Of a stretch of 64,000 nucleotides of DNA, positions 7,235-16,600 are shown in pieces (position 1 is the stretch's first letter; each line of letters begins with the position of its first letter). The stretch comes from JBCBCP01 sp039817385 (GTDB lineage: Bacteria > Pseudomonadota > Alphaproteobacteria > Rhodobacterales > Rhodobacteraceae). The notes beneath the pieces were generated by a model. It was not told the DNA's origin. It saw only the letters and a list, made by a program, of their open reading frames with translations, and did no database searches. Position numbers and translations under genes: made by a program. The stretch is taken from the NCBI GenBank assembly GCA_039817385.1, contig JBCBVY010000003.1, positions 124,001 through 188,000 of the forward strand. The letters run 5' to 3'.

Positions 7235-8284
7235 ATGATCGACCTCATTGGGGAAGCCAATACGGCTGCGCTGATCGGCCTTGTCGGCGGCATTGCCCTG
7301 GGCCTTGCGGCGCGCATCGGGCGGTTCTGCACGCTGGGTGCAATTGAAGACGTGCTTTACGGATCGGATGACCGGCGCCTGCGGATGTGGGCGCTTGCCA
7401 TCGGCGTGGCGATCATTGGCGTGCATGGTGCGATGGCGCTGGAAGCTTTTGACAGCACGCAGACCGCGTATCTTGACCGCGTCTGGAACCCGGTTGGCAC
7501 GATCCTTGGCGGGCTCATCTTTGGCTATGGCATGGCGCTGAGCGGAAATTGCGGCTTTGGCGCGCTCGCGCGGCTGGGCGGGGGCGATCTGCGGGCCTTT
7601 GTGATTGTCGTGGTGATGGGGCTGTCGGCCTATGTCGTGATGTCCGGGCCGCTGGCCTACGCCCGCGTATGGATTTTTCCGGCGATCGAGAACGCAAGCA
7701 CGCCGCAAGGGCTTACCCAGGCGATGGCCGGGTTTGGCGTGCCATCGCTCGTGACCGGGCTGATCTGCGGCGGCATTGCGCTGATGCTCGGCCTCGGCAG
7801 CGCACGGATGCGCGCCTCGCCTTCGCATATCTTCTGGGGTGTCGTTGTGGGGCTGGCCATCGTGTCGGGCTGGGTGGGCACCTACTGGGTCACCACCACG
7901 GGGTTCGAGGCGGAGCTGATCGAAAGCCACGCTTTTGTTGCGCCCATCGGCGACACGATGTTCTACGCGATGACCGCCTCCGGCACCGCGCTCAGCTTCA
8001 GCGTCGGGTCGGTCGTTGGGGTTGTTGTGGGCGCGATGATGGGGTCGTGGTCGAAGGGGCATTTTCGCTGGGAGGCCTGCGATGATCCGCGCGAGCTGCG
8101 CCGCCAGATCATGGGCGCGGCGCTGATGGGCCCGGGCGCGATCCTGGCTGTGGGGTGCAGCATCGGACAGGGCATCTCTGCCTTCTCGACCCTCGCCTAC
8201 AGCGCCCCGGTGACCTTCCTCGCCATCTTTGCCGGCGCGAGCCTCGGGCTGCGCCAGCTGATCACCGGGTTCGCCAGAGTCTGA
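7235..8284 (+). CDS. YeeE/YedE (SoxT/TsuA-like) sulfur transporter
   Basis: Integral membrane protein of 349 residues. It carries the two signature cysteine segments of the YeeE/YedE family, GMALSGNCGFGALARLGGGD and AVGCSIGQGISAFSTL. Family members move thiosulfate or other sulfur species across the inner membrane. It follows soxR by 71 bp on the same strand with a strong ribosome-binding site (GGGAGGAAG). Its probable job is uptake or signalling of sulfur for SoxR, as proposed for soxT in Paracoccus; the substrate is inference. Confidence 0.85.
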   Translation: MIDLIGEANTAALIGLVGGIALGLAARIGRFCTLGAIEDVLYGSDDRRLRMWALAIGVAIIGVHGAMALEAFDSTQTAYLDRVWNPVGTILGGLIFGYGMALSGNCGFGALARLGGGDLRAFVIVVVMGLSAYVVMSGPLAYARVWIFPAIENASTPQGLTQAMAGFGVPSLVTGLICGGIALMLGLGSARMRASPSHIFWGVVVGLAIVSGWVGTYWVTTTGFEAELIESHAFVAPIGDTMFYAMTASGTALSFSVGSVVGVVVGAMMGSWSKGHFRWEACDDPRELRRQIMGAALMGPGAILAVGCSIGQGISAFSTLAYSAPVTFLAIFAGASLGLRQLITGFARV

Positions 8285-8411
8285 GTGCCGCCGGCCCGCA
8301 CGTTGCGCGCGGGAAGTGGTCGCGCAAATGGGTCTCAACCGCATAGGCCCGCCTGCAGCGGGTTCTGCCTCAGTTTGGGGGAGGCGCCGGGTCTCAGGTC
8401 AAAACCCATCT

Positions 8412-8425
8412 TTGCGACAGATCAA
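8412..8425. promoter_or_regulatory. FNR-type box upstream of DUF6455 gene
   Basis: TTGCGACAGATCAA matches TTGAT-N4-ATCAA at 8 of 10 defined positions, about 70 bp upstream of the start at 8488. It suggests control by FnrL or the NarR-like protein encoded at 8985-9695. Confidence 0.4.
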
Positions 8426-8487
8426 GGACATCATCGGGCGTTTTCTTAACCTACCCACACCGCGACCCTTGGGAGGAGGCGACCGTC

Positions 8488-8766
8488 ATGAGAAACATTC
8501 CTGAAACAACCATCGAGGCATTTGAGGCGCGCATGGCGCTGCGCCGCAAGATGTTTCGGCGCACCGGTGTGCAGATGCCGCGCAGCAACGGAACGCCGGA
8601 TCAGGAGAACCTGATCAAACAGAGCGTCGTGCGCTGTGTGGCGTGCCAAGCCGCCGACGCATGCGCCGTCTGGCTCGACGCGGCCCATCCAGACGCCGCG
8701 CCGCCCGCGTTCTGCCCAAATGCCGACATGCTTCAAGACCTCAAAAGGGCGAAGCCCGTCCGATAA
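8488..8766 (+). CDS. DUF6455 family protein
   Basis: A 92-residue cytoplasmic protein with four cysteines, CVAC at 50-53, C59 and C76, the last in PAFCPNADML. This cysteine layout and the FCPNA motif fit the DUF6455 family, common in Rhodobacterales and of unknown function. The cysteines could bind a metal. GGGAGGAGG lies at good distance from the ATG. The upstream FNR-like box and the nar neighbours suggest a role under low oxygen, which is inference. Confidence 0.75.
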   Translation: MRNIPETTIEAFEARMALRRKMFRRTGVQMPRSNGTPDQENLIKQSVVRCVACQAADACAVWLDAAHPDAAPPAFCPNADMLQDLKRAKPVR

Positions 8767-8799
8767 TCGTCCTGCCTTCCGTTCTGCTTACGTCTGGCA

Positions 8800-8997
8800 G
8801 TGCACTGCGCCTTGGGACCCTGCACCAACCGACAAGGCGCGTTTTACGAAACGGCGTTCGCGATCTGTCAGAGGGCCGCACTCCGCGCCGGCCCGGCCAA
8901 GCATCTGGTCGGCGTTCCAGATTTGGGGGAACTCTTCGGCGAGGTCTCCGGCGGCGCCGGGCGTTTATCGGACTTGCGTTGTCCTTATGTTGCATAA
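8800..8997 (+). CDS. Possible small Cys-containing protein
   Basis: A 65-codon reading frame with a GTG start (VHCALGPCTNRQGAFYE...) ends in GRLSDLRCPYVA. The composition is protein-like, with helical segments and four cysteines. However, no ribosome-binding site is clear, and it overlaps the 3' end of the convergent Crp/Fnr gene by 13 bp. I do not recognise the family. It may simply be the non-coding gap between two genes. Confidence 0.3.
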   Translation: MHCALGPCTNRQGAFYETAFAICQRAALRAGPAKHLVGVPDLGELFGEVSGGAGRLSDLRCPYVA

Positions 8998-9695
8998 TCG
9001 TCAATGAGAGGGCTGGATTTGGCGAACGCCTCCAGATCCTTCTGATCTGAGATCACGACGCGATTGCCCGTCACGCGCACGCCATAGGCTTGCAGGCTCT
9101 TGAACGCGCGGCTTAGGTTTTCGGGCGTCATGCCAAGAAGTGAGGCGAGACGACGCTTCTCAATAGTCAGATCGAACTCCGCCTGTCCTTGCGCGCGTTT
9201 TTGCTGGCGCAGAAGAAAATTTGCCAACCGCTCAAGCGATGTCCGCAGTTTCAGGTCTTTGGTGTTTTTCACAACCGACCGGTAGCATTGCGCCAATTCT
9301 GTCACGACATTTCTGGCGAATTTCGCATCAATCTCGAAGACAGCCCGGACGTCTTGGCTTGGGATCAGCGCAATGCGGCTTTTTTCAAGTGTGCGTGCAG
9401 ACATCAGATACCGCGCGTCCTTGATGGTGGCCGCAAGGATAAAGGTCGATACCGGGTGGACCGTCGCCATCGACGTTTCACGCCTGTTCCAACTTGAAAA
9501 AAGCTCGACCGAACCGGACAGGACGATGTGCAGAAAGTCGCTGGTGTCGCCCTCTTCGATGAGGTCGATTTGCGGTGGAAAGGTCTGCACATAGGACCCG
9601 CGCATGAGCGCGAGAAAATTCTCATCACTCATTTCTGCAAAGAGTTCCAGGCCGCGGATCTCCGGAAAATCCGACTTGGGCATTCCAAGGTGCAC
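8985..9695 (-). CDS. Crp/Fnr-family regulator, NarR-like
   Basis: A 236-residue protein with a cyclic-nucleotide-binding-like sensor domain (about 25-130) and a C-terminal HTH (RRLASLLGMTPENLSRAFKS). It lacks the N-terminal cysteine cluster of FNR, so it does not bind a 4Fe-4S cluster in the classical way. Position next to narKGHJI suggests NarR, the nitrate/nitrite-responsive activator of Paracoccus nar operons; a DNR/NnrR-type NO sensor is the alternative. It is divergent from the usp-nar operon, with FNR-type boxes in the 245-bp gap. Confidence 0.85.
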   Translation of the reverse strand: MHLGMPKSDFPEIRGLELFAEMSDENFLALMRGSYVQTFPPQIDLIEEGDTSDFLHIVLSGSVELFSSWNRRETSMATVHPVSTFILAATIKDARYLMSARTLEKSRIALIPSQDVRAVFEIDAKFARNVVTELAQCYRSVVKNTKDLKLRTSLERLANFLLRQQKRAQGQAEFDLTIEKRRLASLLGMTPENLSRAFKSLQAYGVRVTGNRVVISDQKDLEAFAKSSPLIDDYAT

Positions 9696-9730
9696 GCGCT
9701 CACTCCGTTTGATTTATTTGGCCTGACGCC

Positions 9731-9744
9731 TTGATAATTGTCAA
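9731..9744. promoter_or_regulatory. FNR-type box near Crp/Fnr gene
   Basis: TTGATAATTGTCAA fits TTGAT-N4-ATCAA with one mismatch. Its centre is about 42 bp upstream of the regulator's start, a position compatible with autoregulation. Confidence 0.6.
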
Positions 9745-9845
9745 TCAAGAACCCCGAAAACTTCGCCTGCGCATTTGATGCAGCGCCGCAGCCAAAGTGA
9801 CAATTCTTGATAAGCCATTTATTTCACAGCACTTTCACCCCCCTT

Positions 9846-9859
9846 TTGATTTAGATCAA
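9846..9859. promoter_or_regulatory. Perfect FNR-type box upstream of usp-nar operon
   Basis: TTGATTTAGATCAA is an exact TTGAT-N4-ATCAA site, centred about 88 bp upstream of the usp start at 9941. It is the probable activator site for the nitrate respiration operon, bound by FnrL and/or the NarR-like protein. Confidence 0.75.
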
Positions 9860-9940
9860 CAAGAAGAGGCCACTGGTCCGCTCACACAGGTCCCAACGCG
9901 CAAGATGCCTGCTTTTGGGCACGCGAGATCGGAGGGACCT

Positions 9941-10438
9941 ATGGAAATCATGCTTGCGTACGACCATTCGCGAAACGCGCGCATTGCGCTGCACGCAATT
10001 CAACAGATGTTCGGACCGCTCAAACCCAGCGTCACGCTGGTCTCGGTCGTTGAAGATATCGGCAGCGCCACATCCGGCGCGGACGAACTCTTCACGGAAC
10101 AATATCAGGATCAGAAAGCGGGCGTCGAAGCGGCGGCCGCGGAACTGATGGCGGCTGGCTATGACGCAAAGGTCATACTGGCCGAAGGTGATGCCCGTAA
10201 GATGATCTTGCGCGCGACCGAGGAACGGCAGCCGGACCTGCTGGTCATGGCGCGCCATTCGCACCAATCCGATAGCGGTCCGTTCGGGTTCATCGCCAAA
10301 AAGCTCGATGCCATCGCAGAGGAATTTGACCACATGACCTTCGGGTCGGTCTCGGCCTTTCTCGCACGCCGCGCGAAATGCCCGATCCTCATTATTCCAA
10401 CCCACGTCCCCGCATCTTCGATGCAGGCCGCCGAATAA
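9941..10438 (+). CDS. Universal stress protein (UspA family)
   Basis: A 165-residue single Usp domain beginning MEIMLAYDHSRNARIAL. The C-terminal nucleotide-loop region is GSVSAFLARRAKCPILIIP. There is an unusually long insert between VMARHSH and FGSVS. The start at 9941 is set by GGAGGG at 9931-9936. A longer in-frame start at 9797 would lie before the FNR box and is unlikely. It is the first gene of the nar operon, 18 bp before narK1. Usp proteins accompany anaerobic operons in many bacteria; its partner here is unknown. Confidence 0.85.
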   Translation: MEIMLAYDHSRNARIALHAIQQMFGPLKPSVTLVSVVEDIGSATSGADELFTEQYQDQKAGVEAAAAELMAAGYDAKVILAEGDARKMILRATEERQPDLLVMARHSHQSDSGPFGFIAKKLDAIAEEFDHMTFGSVSAFLARRAKCPILIIPTHVPASSMQAAE

Positions 10439-10456
10439 ACCCGGGGGACAGAACTC

Positions 10457-12103
10457 ATGAAAATCTCAACTCTCTTTCGGGTTCAGGACCGCGCCATTCG
10501 TGCGCTTCACCTGACCTGGATTGCGTTCTTCATCACCTTCTATGTCTGGTTCAACATGGCTCCGCTCGCATCCTCGATGCTGGCGGCAAACGATTGGCTG
10601 ACCAGGGACGACATCAAACTCTTCGCCATCGCAAACGTGGCGTTGACGATACCGGCGCGCATTCTGGTCGGACTTGCGCTCGACAAGTACGGACCCCGGC
10701 GCGTGTTCTCGATCCTGATGGTCGTGATGGCCGTGCCAACGCTCTTCTTCGCGTTTGGCGACACCAAGATGCAGCTTTTTGTGTCGCGTCTGATCATGTC
10801 GTCGGTTGGCGCGGGCTTTGTTGTCGGCATCCACATGACCGCCCTGTGGTTCAAACCGCGTGACATCGGTTTTGCCGAGGGCTTCTATGCCGGCTGGGGC
10901 AACTTCGGGTCTGCGGCTGCCGCGCTGACAATCCCCACCATCGCTTTGAACATCTTCGGCGGGGACGACGGCTGGCGTTACGCCATTGCGATGTCCGGCG
11001 TCATTATGGCCGCCTACGGTGTGTTCTACTGGTTTGCCATCACCGATGGTCCGAACCCGGACACCCATAAGAAAGCGAAGGGCTCCGCCCTCGAGGTCTC
11101 CACCTATAAGGACCTTGCCCTGCTGGTCGTCTTCACCGTGCCGCTGATCGGGATCCTTTCGATCCTCATCTACCGCGTGCAGATGATGGGCTACATTGAC
11201 GGGTTCGTTGCCACCATCTGCTACGCCTCAATCGCGACACTGGTCGTCTATCAGGTTTGGCAAGTGATCCGCACCAACCTGCCCATCCTGCGCAAGGGCG
11301 TTCCGGAAGACGACAGGTATCCGTTCAGCTCGGTCGCGGCGCTTAACACCACTTACTTTGCCAACTTCGGGGCAGAACTGGCCGTGGTGTCGATGTTGCC
11401 GATGTTTTTTCAGGAAACCTGGGGGCTGACGGCGGTTGTCGCGGGTCTGATCGCGGCGTCCTTCGCCTTTATCAACCTTGTGGCCCGCCCAATGGGCGGC
11501 CTTGTGTCCGACCGGATGGGCAACCGGCGCTTCGTGATGCTCGCCTACATGCTCGGGATCGCGATTGGCTTTGCCTTGATGGGTCTGCTCAACAGTGAAT
11601 GGCCGCTGATCATTGCGATTGTCATCACCATTGCCTGCTCTTTCTTCGTGCAAGGCGCGGAGGGCGCGACCTTCGGGATCATCCCGTCGATCAAACGCCG
11701 GGTCACCGGGCAGATCGCGGGTATGGCGGGGGCCTACGGTAACGTCGGTGCGGTCTTTTATCTGTTCATCTTCACCTTCGTGCATACGCAGACCTTCTTC
11801 TTCATCATTGCCACCGGCGCTCTGATCTCATGGGTCGTCTGCTTCTTCTGGCTGAAGGAACCGGAAGGCGGGTTCGGGGAAGAATATGTCCTCAGCTCCG
11901 TTGACCAGGCCATCGCGGCGGAAGCCGTACGCAAAAGAGAGGCCGAAGCCGAGCTTGCCCTGATCTTTGAAGGCTCTGAGAAGGTCGCGCTCGCCGAAAA
12001 AGGCAACGGTCTGACTGTCACGGCCCGCTTCAAGGATCTTGATGATCTGAAAGCTGCTCTCGCGCGGCTTGGACCGAACAGCGGTCAACAACCGGCTGAA
12101 TGA
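10457..12103 (+). CDS. narK1: NarK1-type nitrate/proton symporter (MFS)
   Basis: Twelve-segment nitrate/nitrite transporter of 548 residues. It has the two glycine-rich nitrate signatures, YAGWGNFGSAAAALTIP and AGAYGNVGAVFYLF. A C-terminal extension of about 70 charged residues ends the protein. As a NarK1-type carrier it would import nitrate with protons to start respiration. It is followed by a second narK. In Paracoccus the two are fused in one protein; here they are separate genes, as in Pseudomonas aeruginosa. Confidence 0.88.
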   Translation: MKISTLFRVQDRAIRALHLTWIAFFITFYVWFNMAPLASSMLAANDWLTRDDIKLFAIANVALTIPARILVGLALDKYGPRRVFSILMVVMAVPTLFFAFGDTKMQLFVSRLIMSSVGAGFVVGIHMTALWFKPRDIGFAEGFYAGWGNFGSAAAALTIPTIALNIFGGDDGWRYAIAMSGVIMAAYGVFYWFAITDGPNPDTHKKAKGSALEVSTYKDLALLVVFTVPLIGILSILIYRVQMMGYIDGFVATICYASIATLVVYQVWQVIRTNLPILRKGVPEDDRYPFSSVAALNTTYFANFGAELAVVSMLPMFFQETWGLTAVVAGLIAASFAFINLVARPMGGLVSDRMGNRRFVMLAYMLGIAIGFALMGLLNSEWPLIIAIVITIACSFFVQGAEGATFGIIPSIKRRVTGQIAGMAGAYGNVGAVFYLFIFTFVHTQTFFFIIATGALISWVVCFFWLKEPEGGFGEEYVLSSVDQAIAAEAVRKREAEAELALIFEGSEKVALAEKGNGLTVTARFKDLDDLKAALARLGPNSGQQPAE

Positions 12104-12171
12104 ACGCGTGGCCGGCCGGGCAAAGCGCTCCGGCCGGCCCCCCGAAACCGCCGATACGGGAGGATTATCCT

Positions 12172-13572
12172 ATGGCGATCTCTGACACCTCAAATGGCAA
12201 TAGCCGTCACGTGCTGACGGATTGGCGCCCCGAAGACCCCCAGTTCTGGGAAAAAAAGGGCAAAGCCATCGCAACCCGCAACCTCTGGATTTCGATCCCC
12301 AACCTGCTCATGGCCTTCTCGGTCTGGATGGTGTGGTCGGTCGTGGTCGCCAAGATGCCCGCCATCGGGTTCGACTTCTCCGTGGGTGAGCGCTTCTGGC
12401 TTGCCGCCCTGCCCGGCCTTTCGGGCGCGACGCTGCGCATCTTCTACAGCTTCGTGATCCCGGTTTTTGGCGGGCGTCGCTGGACAGCGATCTCGACCGC
12501 CTCGCTGCTGCTGCCGGCACTGGGCATCGGCTTTGCCGTGCAGAACCCGGACACCAGCTATTTTACCTTCCTGATCCTCGCCCTGATGTGCGGTTTTGGG
12601 GGCGGTAACTTCGCCTCCTCAATGGCCAACATTGCCTATTTCTATCCCAAGAAGGTCAAGGGCCAGGCTTTGGCCATGAACGCGGGCCTTGGTAACCTCG
12701 GTGTGTCGGTCATGCAGTTTGTCGTGCCTGTCGTCATCACGATGGGGGTCTTCGGCGCGATTGGCGGTGAGCCGCAGCAGCTCTCGGGCGGTGGCCAACT
12801 CTTTATCCAGAACGCGGGCTTTATCTGGGTGCCATTCCTTGCTGTTGGCGCCATCGCTGCGTGGTTTGGCATGAATGACATCGCCGACGCCAAAGCCTCT
12901 GTGGGCGAACAGATGTCGATCCTCAAGCGCTACCACAACTGGGTCATGTGCGTCCTCTACATCGGCACCTTTGGCAGCTTCATTGGCTACGCCGCAGGCT
13001 TCCCGCTGCTGATGAAGACGCAGTTTCCGGACGTTGACGTGCTGCGATACGCCTTCCTTGGCCCGCTTGTGGGTGCCCTGAGCCGCTCGGCCACAGGCTG
13101 GATTTCCGACAAGTTCGGCGGCGGCAAGGTCACCTTCTGGGTGTTCCTCGGCATGATCGGCGCTGTCTACGGCGTGATCGCCTTCCTGCCTTCGACGCCA
13201 GAGGCCGCCGACGGCAACTTCTGGGGCTTCTTCGCGTGCTTCATGGCGCTTTTCTTCCTGACCGGTGTAGGCAACGCCTCCACCTTCCAGATGATCCCGT
13301 CGATCATGAAACAGGAAATCCCGCGCATTCTGCCGAACCTCGAGGCGGCGAACATGCAGCGGACCATCGAGCGTGAAAGCGCTGCCATCATCGCCTTCAC
13401 CTCGGCCATCGCAGCTTATGGCGCGTTCTTCATCCCCAAGAGCTACGGCACTTCGATTGCGATGACAGGCAGCCCACACGGCGCGCTTTGGGCTTTCCTT
13501 GGGTTCTACGCCGTCTGCACCGTGATCACCTGGGTCTACTACAGCCGCAAGAACGCACCCGTTCCCTGCTGA
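12172..13572 (+). CDS. narK2: NarK2-type nitrate/nitrite antiporter (MFS)
   Basis: A 466-residue MFS protein with nitrate signatures (GGGNFASSMANIAYFYPKK and AGLGNLGVSVMQF). It should exchange external nitrate for internal nitrite. The start at 12172 follows GGGAGGA at a proper distance; the frame is open further upstream without a better start. It lies 68 bp after narK1 and 62 bp before narG, in one operon. Confidence 0.9.
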   Translation: MAISDTSNGNSRHVLTDWRPEDPQFWEKKGKAIATRNLWISIPNLLMAFSVWMVWSVVVAKMPAIGFDFSVGERFWLAALPGLSGATLRIFYSFVIPVFGGRRWTAISTASLLLPALGIGFAVQNPDTSYFTFLILALMCGFGGGNFASSMANIAYFYPKKVKGQALAMNAGLGNLGVSVMQFVVPVVITMGVFGAIGGEPQQLSGGGQLFIQNAGFIWVPFLAVGAIAAWFGMNDIADAKASVGEQMSILKRYHNWVMCVLYIGTFGSFIGYAAGFPLLMKTQFPDVDVLRYAFLGPLVGALSRSATGWISDKFGGGKVTFWVFLGMIGAVYGVIAFLPSTPEAADGNFWGFFACFMALFFLTGVGNASTFQMIPSIMKQEIPRILPNLEAANMQRTIERESAAIIAFTSAIAAYGAFFIPKSYGTSIAMTGSPHGALWAFLGFYAVCTVITWVYYSRKNAPVPC

Positions 13573-13634
13573 TCCACACCCGCGCTCTGCGCCGGAACCT
13601 GTCGGCGCAGAGGCAGCCAAGAGGAGACAATTCC

Positions 13635-16600
13635 ATGAGCCACCTGCTCGACAGATTGAACTTCCTTCAGTCCAACAAGCTGGAAGAGTTCGCCAACGGC
13701 CACGGTCAGGTCACGAATGAAGACCGCGGCTGGGAAGACACCTACAGAAACCGCTGGCGCCACGACAAAGTTGTGCGTTCCACCCACGGCGTGAACTGCA
13801 CCGGGTCTTGCAGCTGGAAGATCTACGTCAAATCCGGGATCGTCACCTGGGAGACGCAGCAGACGGATTATCCGCGCACGCGCCCCGATCTGCCCAACCA
13901 CGAGCCGCGCGGCTGCGCGCGTGGGGCCTCCTACAGCTGGTATCTTTATTCCGCGAACCGGGTGAAAAACCCGCTGATCCGCGGACGGCTGATGAAGATC
14001 TGGCGCGAAATGCGCAAGACCAAGACGCCGGTTGAGGCTTGGACCGCGATCCAGACCGATCCGATCCTGCGCAATTCCTACACCTCCAAGCGCGGCTCGG
14101 GCGGCTTTGTGCGTGCCACATGGGACGAAGCGACCGAGATTACGGCTGCCGCCAACGCCTATACGGCCAAAACCTACGGCCCCGATCGGATCTTCGGCTT
14201 CTCGCCGATCCCGGCGATGTCGATGGTCAGCTATGCGGCAGGCTCGCGCTACCTGAGCCTGATGGGCGGTGTGTGCATGTCGTTCTACGACTGGTATTGC
14301 GACCTGCCGCCCGCGTCCCCAATGACCTGGGGCGAACAGACGGACGTGCCGGAAAGCGCCGACTGGTACAATTCCAGCTACCTGCTGCTTTGGGGCTCCA
14401 ACGTGCCGCAGACGCGGACGCCGGACGCGCATTTCTATACCGAGGTGCGGTACAAGGGCACCAAGTCCGCTGTCATCTGCCCGGACTATTCGGAAGCCTC
14501 CAAGTTTGCCGATGTCTGGCTGAACGTGAAGCAGGGCACCGACGCAGCGCTGGCGATGGCCTTTGGCCACGTGATCCTGCGCGAATTCCACATCGACCGT
14601 CAGGCCGAGTATTTCGAGGAGTATTGCCGCAAGTATTCCGACATGCCGATGCTGGTGCGTCTGGACGACAAAGACGGCCGCCTTGTCCCGGGCCGGTTCC
14701 TGCGGGCCGCTGACCTCGATGGGAAGCTGGGCGAAGACAACAACCCCGAATGGAAGACCGTCGCCTTTGATGAAACCACCGGTACGCTCGTGTCGCCCAA
14801 CGGCGCCATTGGCTACCGCTGGGGCGAAAAGGGTGAGTGGAACCTTGAAGAGAAAGCCGACGGGAAAGACGCGCGGCTGCAGATGACGTTCATCCTTGAT
14901 GAAGATCATGACGATGTGCGCGGTGTGGACTTCCCCTATTTCGGCGGCGCTGCAACCGAAGCGTTTACCACCGGCGACACGCGCCCAGACGTTCTGACCA
15001 AGAACGTGCCCATCAAGCGTATCCAGACCGCTGATGGCGAGGTTCTGGTCGCCACGGTCTTTGACCTGTTCTGCGCCAATTACGGCCTCGACCGGGGCCT
15101 GGGCGGTGACTGGGTGGCCAAGTCCTATGACGAGGATGTGCCCGGCACGCCCGCCTGGGCCGAAAAGATCACCGGCGTGCCCGCCGACAAGATCGCCCAT
15201 GTCGCGCGTGAATTTGCGGAGACCGCCGAGAAGACGGGCGGCAAGTCGATGGTGATCATCGGTGCCGCGATGAACCACTGGTACCACATGGACATGAATT
15301 ACCGTGGCGTCATCAACATGCTGGTGATGTGCGGGTGTGTCGGGCAGTCCGGGGGTGGCTGGGCGCACTATGTGGGCCAGGAAAAGCTGCGCCCACAAAC
15401 GGGTTGGGCCCCATTGGCCTTTGCCCTCGATTGGGGCCGCCCGCCGCGGCACATGAATTCGACCTCCGCCTGGTACGCGCATACCGATCAGTGGCGCTAC
15501 GAGACGCTCGAGGCGGATGAAATCCTGTCGCCCACAGCACCAGAAGGCGATTGGGACATTTCCCTGATTGACTACAACATCCGGGCAGAGCGGATGGGCT
15601 GGTTGCCATCGGCGCCGCAGCTCAAGACGAACCCGCTGGACGTGGCCAAACAGGCGAAAGCGGCCGGGATGGAAATCCCCGCCTATGTCGCCCAGCAGCT
15701 GAAATCGGGCGCGTTGGAGATGTCCTGCGAAGACCCGGACGATCCAGCAAACTGGCCGCGGAACCTGTTTGTGTGGCGGTCAAACCTGCTGGGTTCGTCT
15801 GGTAAAGGCCACGAATACTTCCTCAAGCACCTGCTTGGCACCGATCACGGTGTGCTGGGCAAGGATCTGGGTGAGGAAGGCCGTGCGCTGCCGAAGGAGG
15901 CGAAGTGGCACGACAAAGCCCCCGAGGGCAAGCTTGACCTGCTTGTGACCATCGACTTCCGCATGTCCACCACGGCGGTCTATGCCGACATCGTTCTGCC
16001 AACAGCCAGTTGGTACGAAAAGGACGACATGAACACCAGCGACATGCACCCGTTCATCCACCCGCTGCAGGCGGCGGTGGACCCAGCGTATGAGAGCAAA
16101 TCGGACTTCGAAATCTTCAAGGCCATCGCCAAGAAGGTGCAGGAGGTTGCGCCGGAAATCCTCGGCAAGGAAACGGACATTGTCGCGCTGCCACTGCTGC
16201 ACGACATGCCGGCAGAGATTGCCCAAGATCAGGTGCGGGATTGGAAGAAAGGCGAATGCGACCTGATCCCGGGCAAGACCGCGCCTGCTTTTGTGCCCGT
16301 CGAACGGGACTACGGCGCGATCTACGACCGGTTCACGTCGCTTGGCCCGCTTATGGACAAGCTCGGCAATGGCGGGAAAGGCATCACCTGGAACACCGAG
16401 GAAGAGATTGACAACCTTGCCGCCCTCAATGGCGTGAAACAGGACGGGGCCGCGGAAGGGCGGCCCAAGATCGAAACGGCCATCGACGCCTGCGAAGTGA
16501 TCCTGATGCTGGCACCCGAGACGAACGGCAACGTCGCCGTAAAGGCTTGGGACGCATTGTCGGAAAACACAGGGCGCGCACACGCGCATCTGGCCGAGGG

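Noticed and set aside
9797..9940. Earlier in-frame start for the universal stress protein
   Set aside because: It would place the perfect FNR box inside the coding sequence, has no ribosome-binding site, and adds residues outside the Usp fold.
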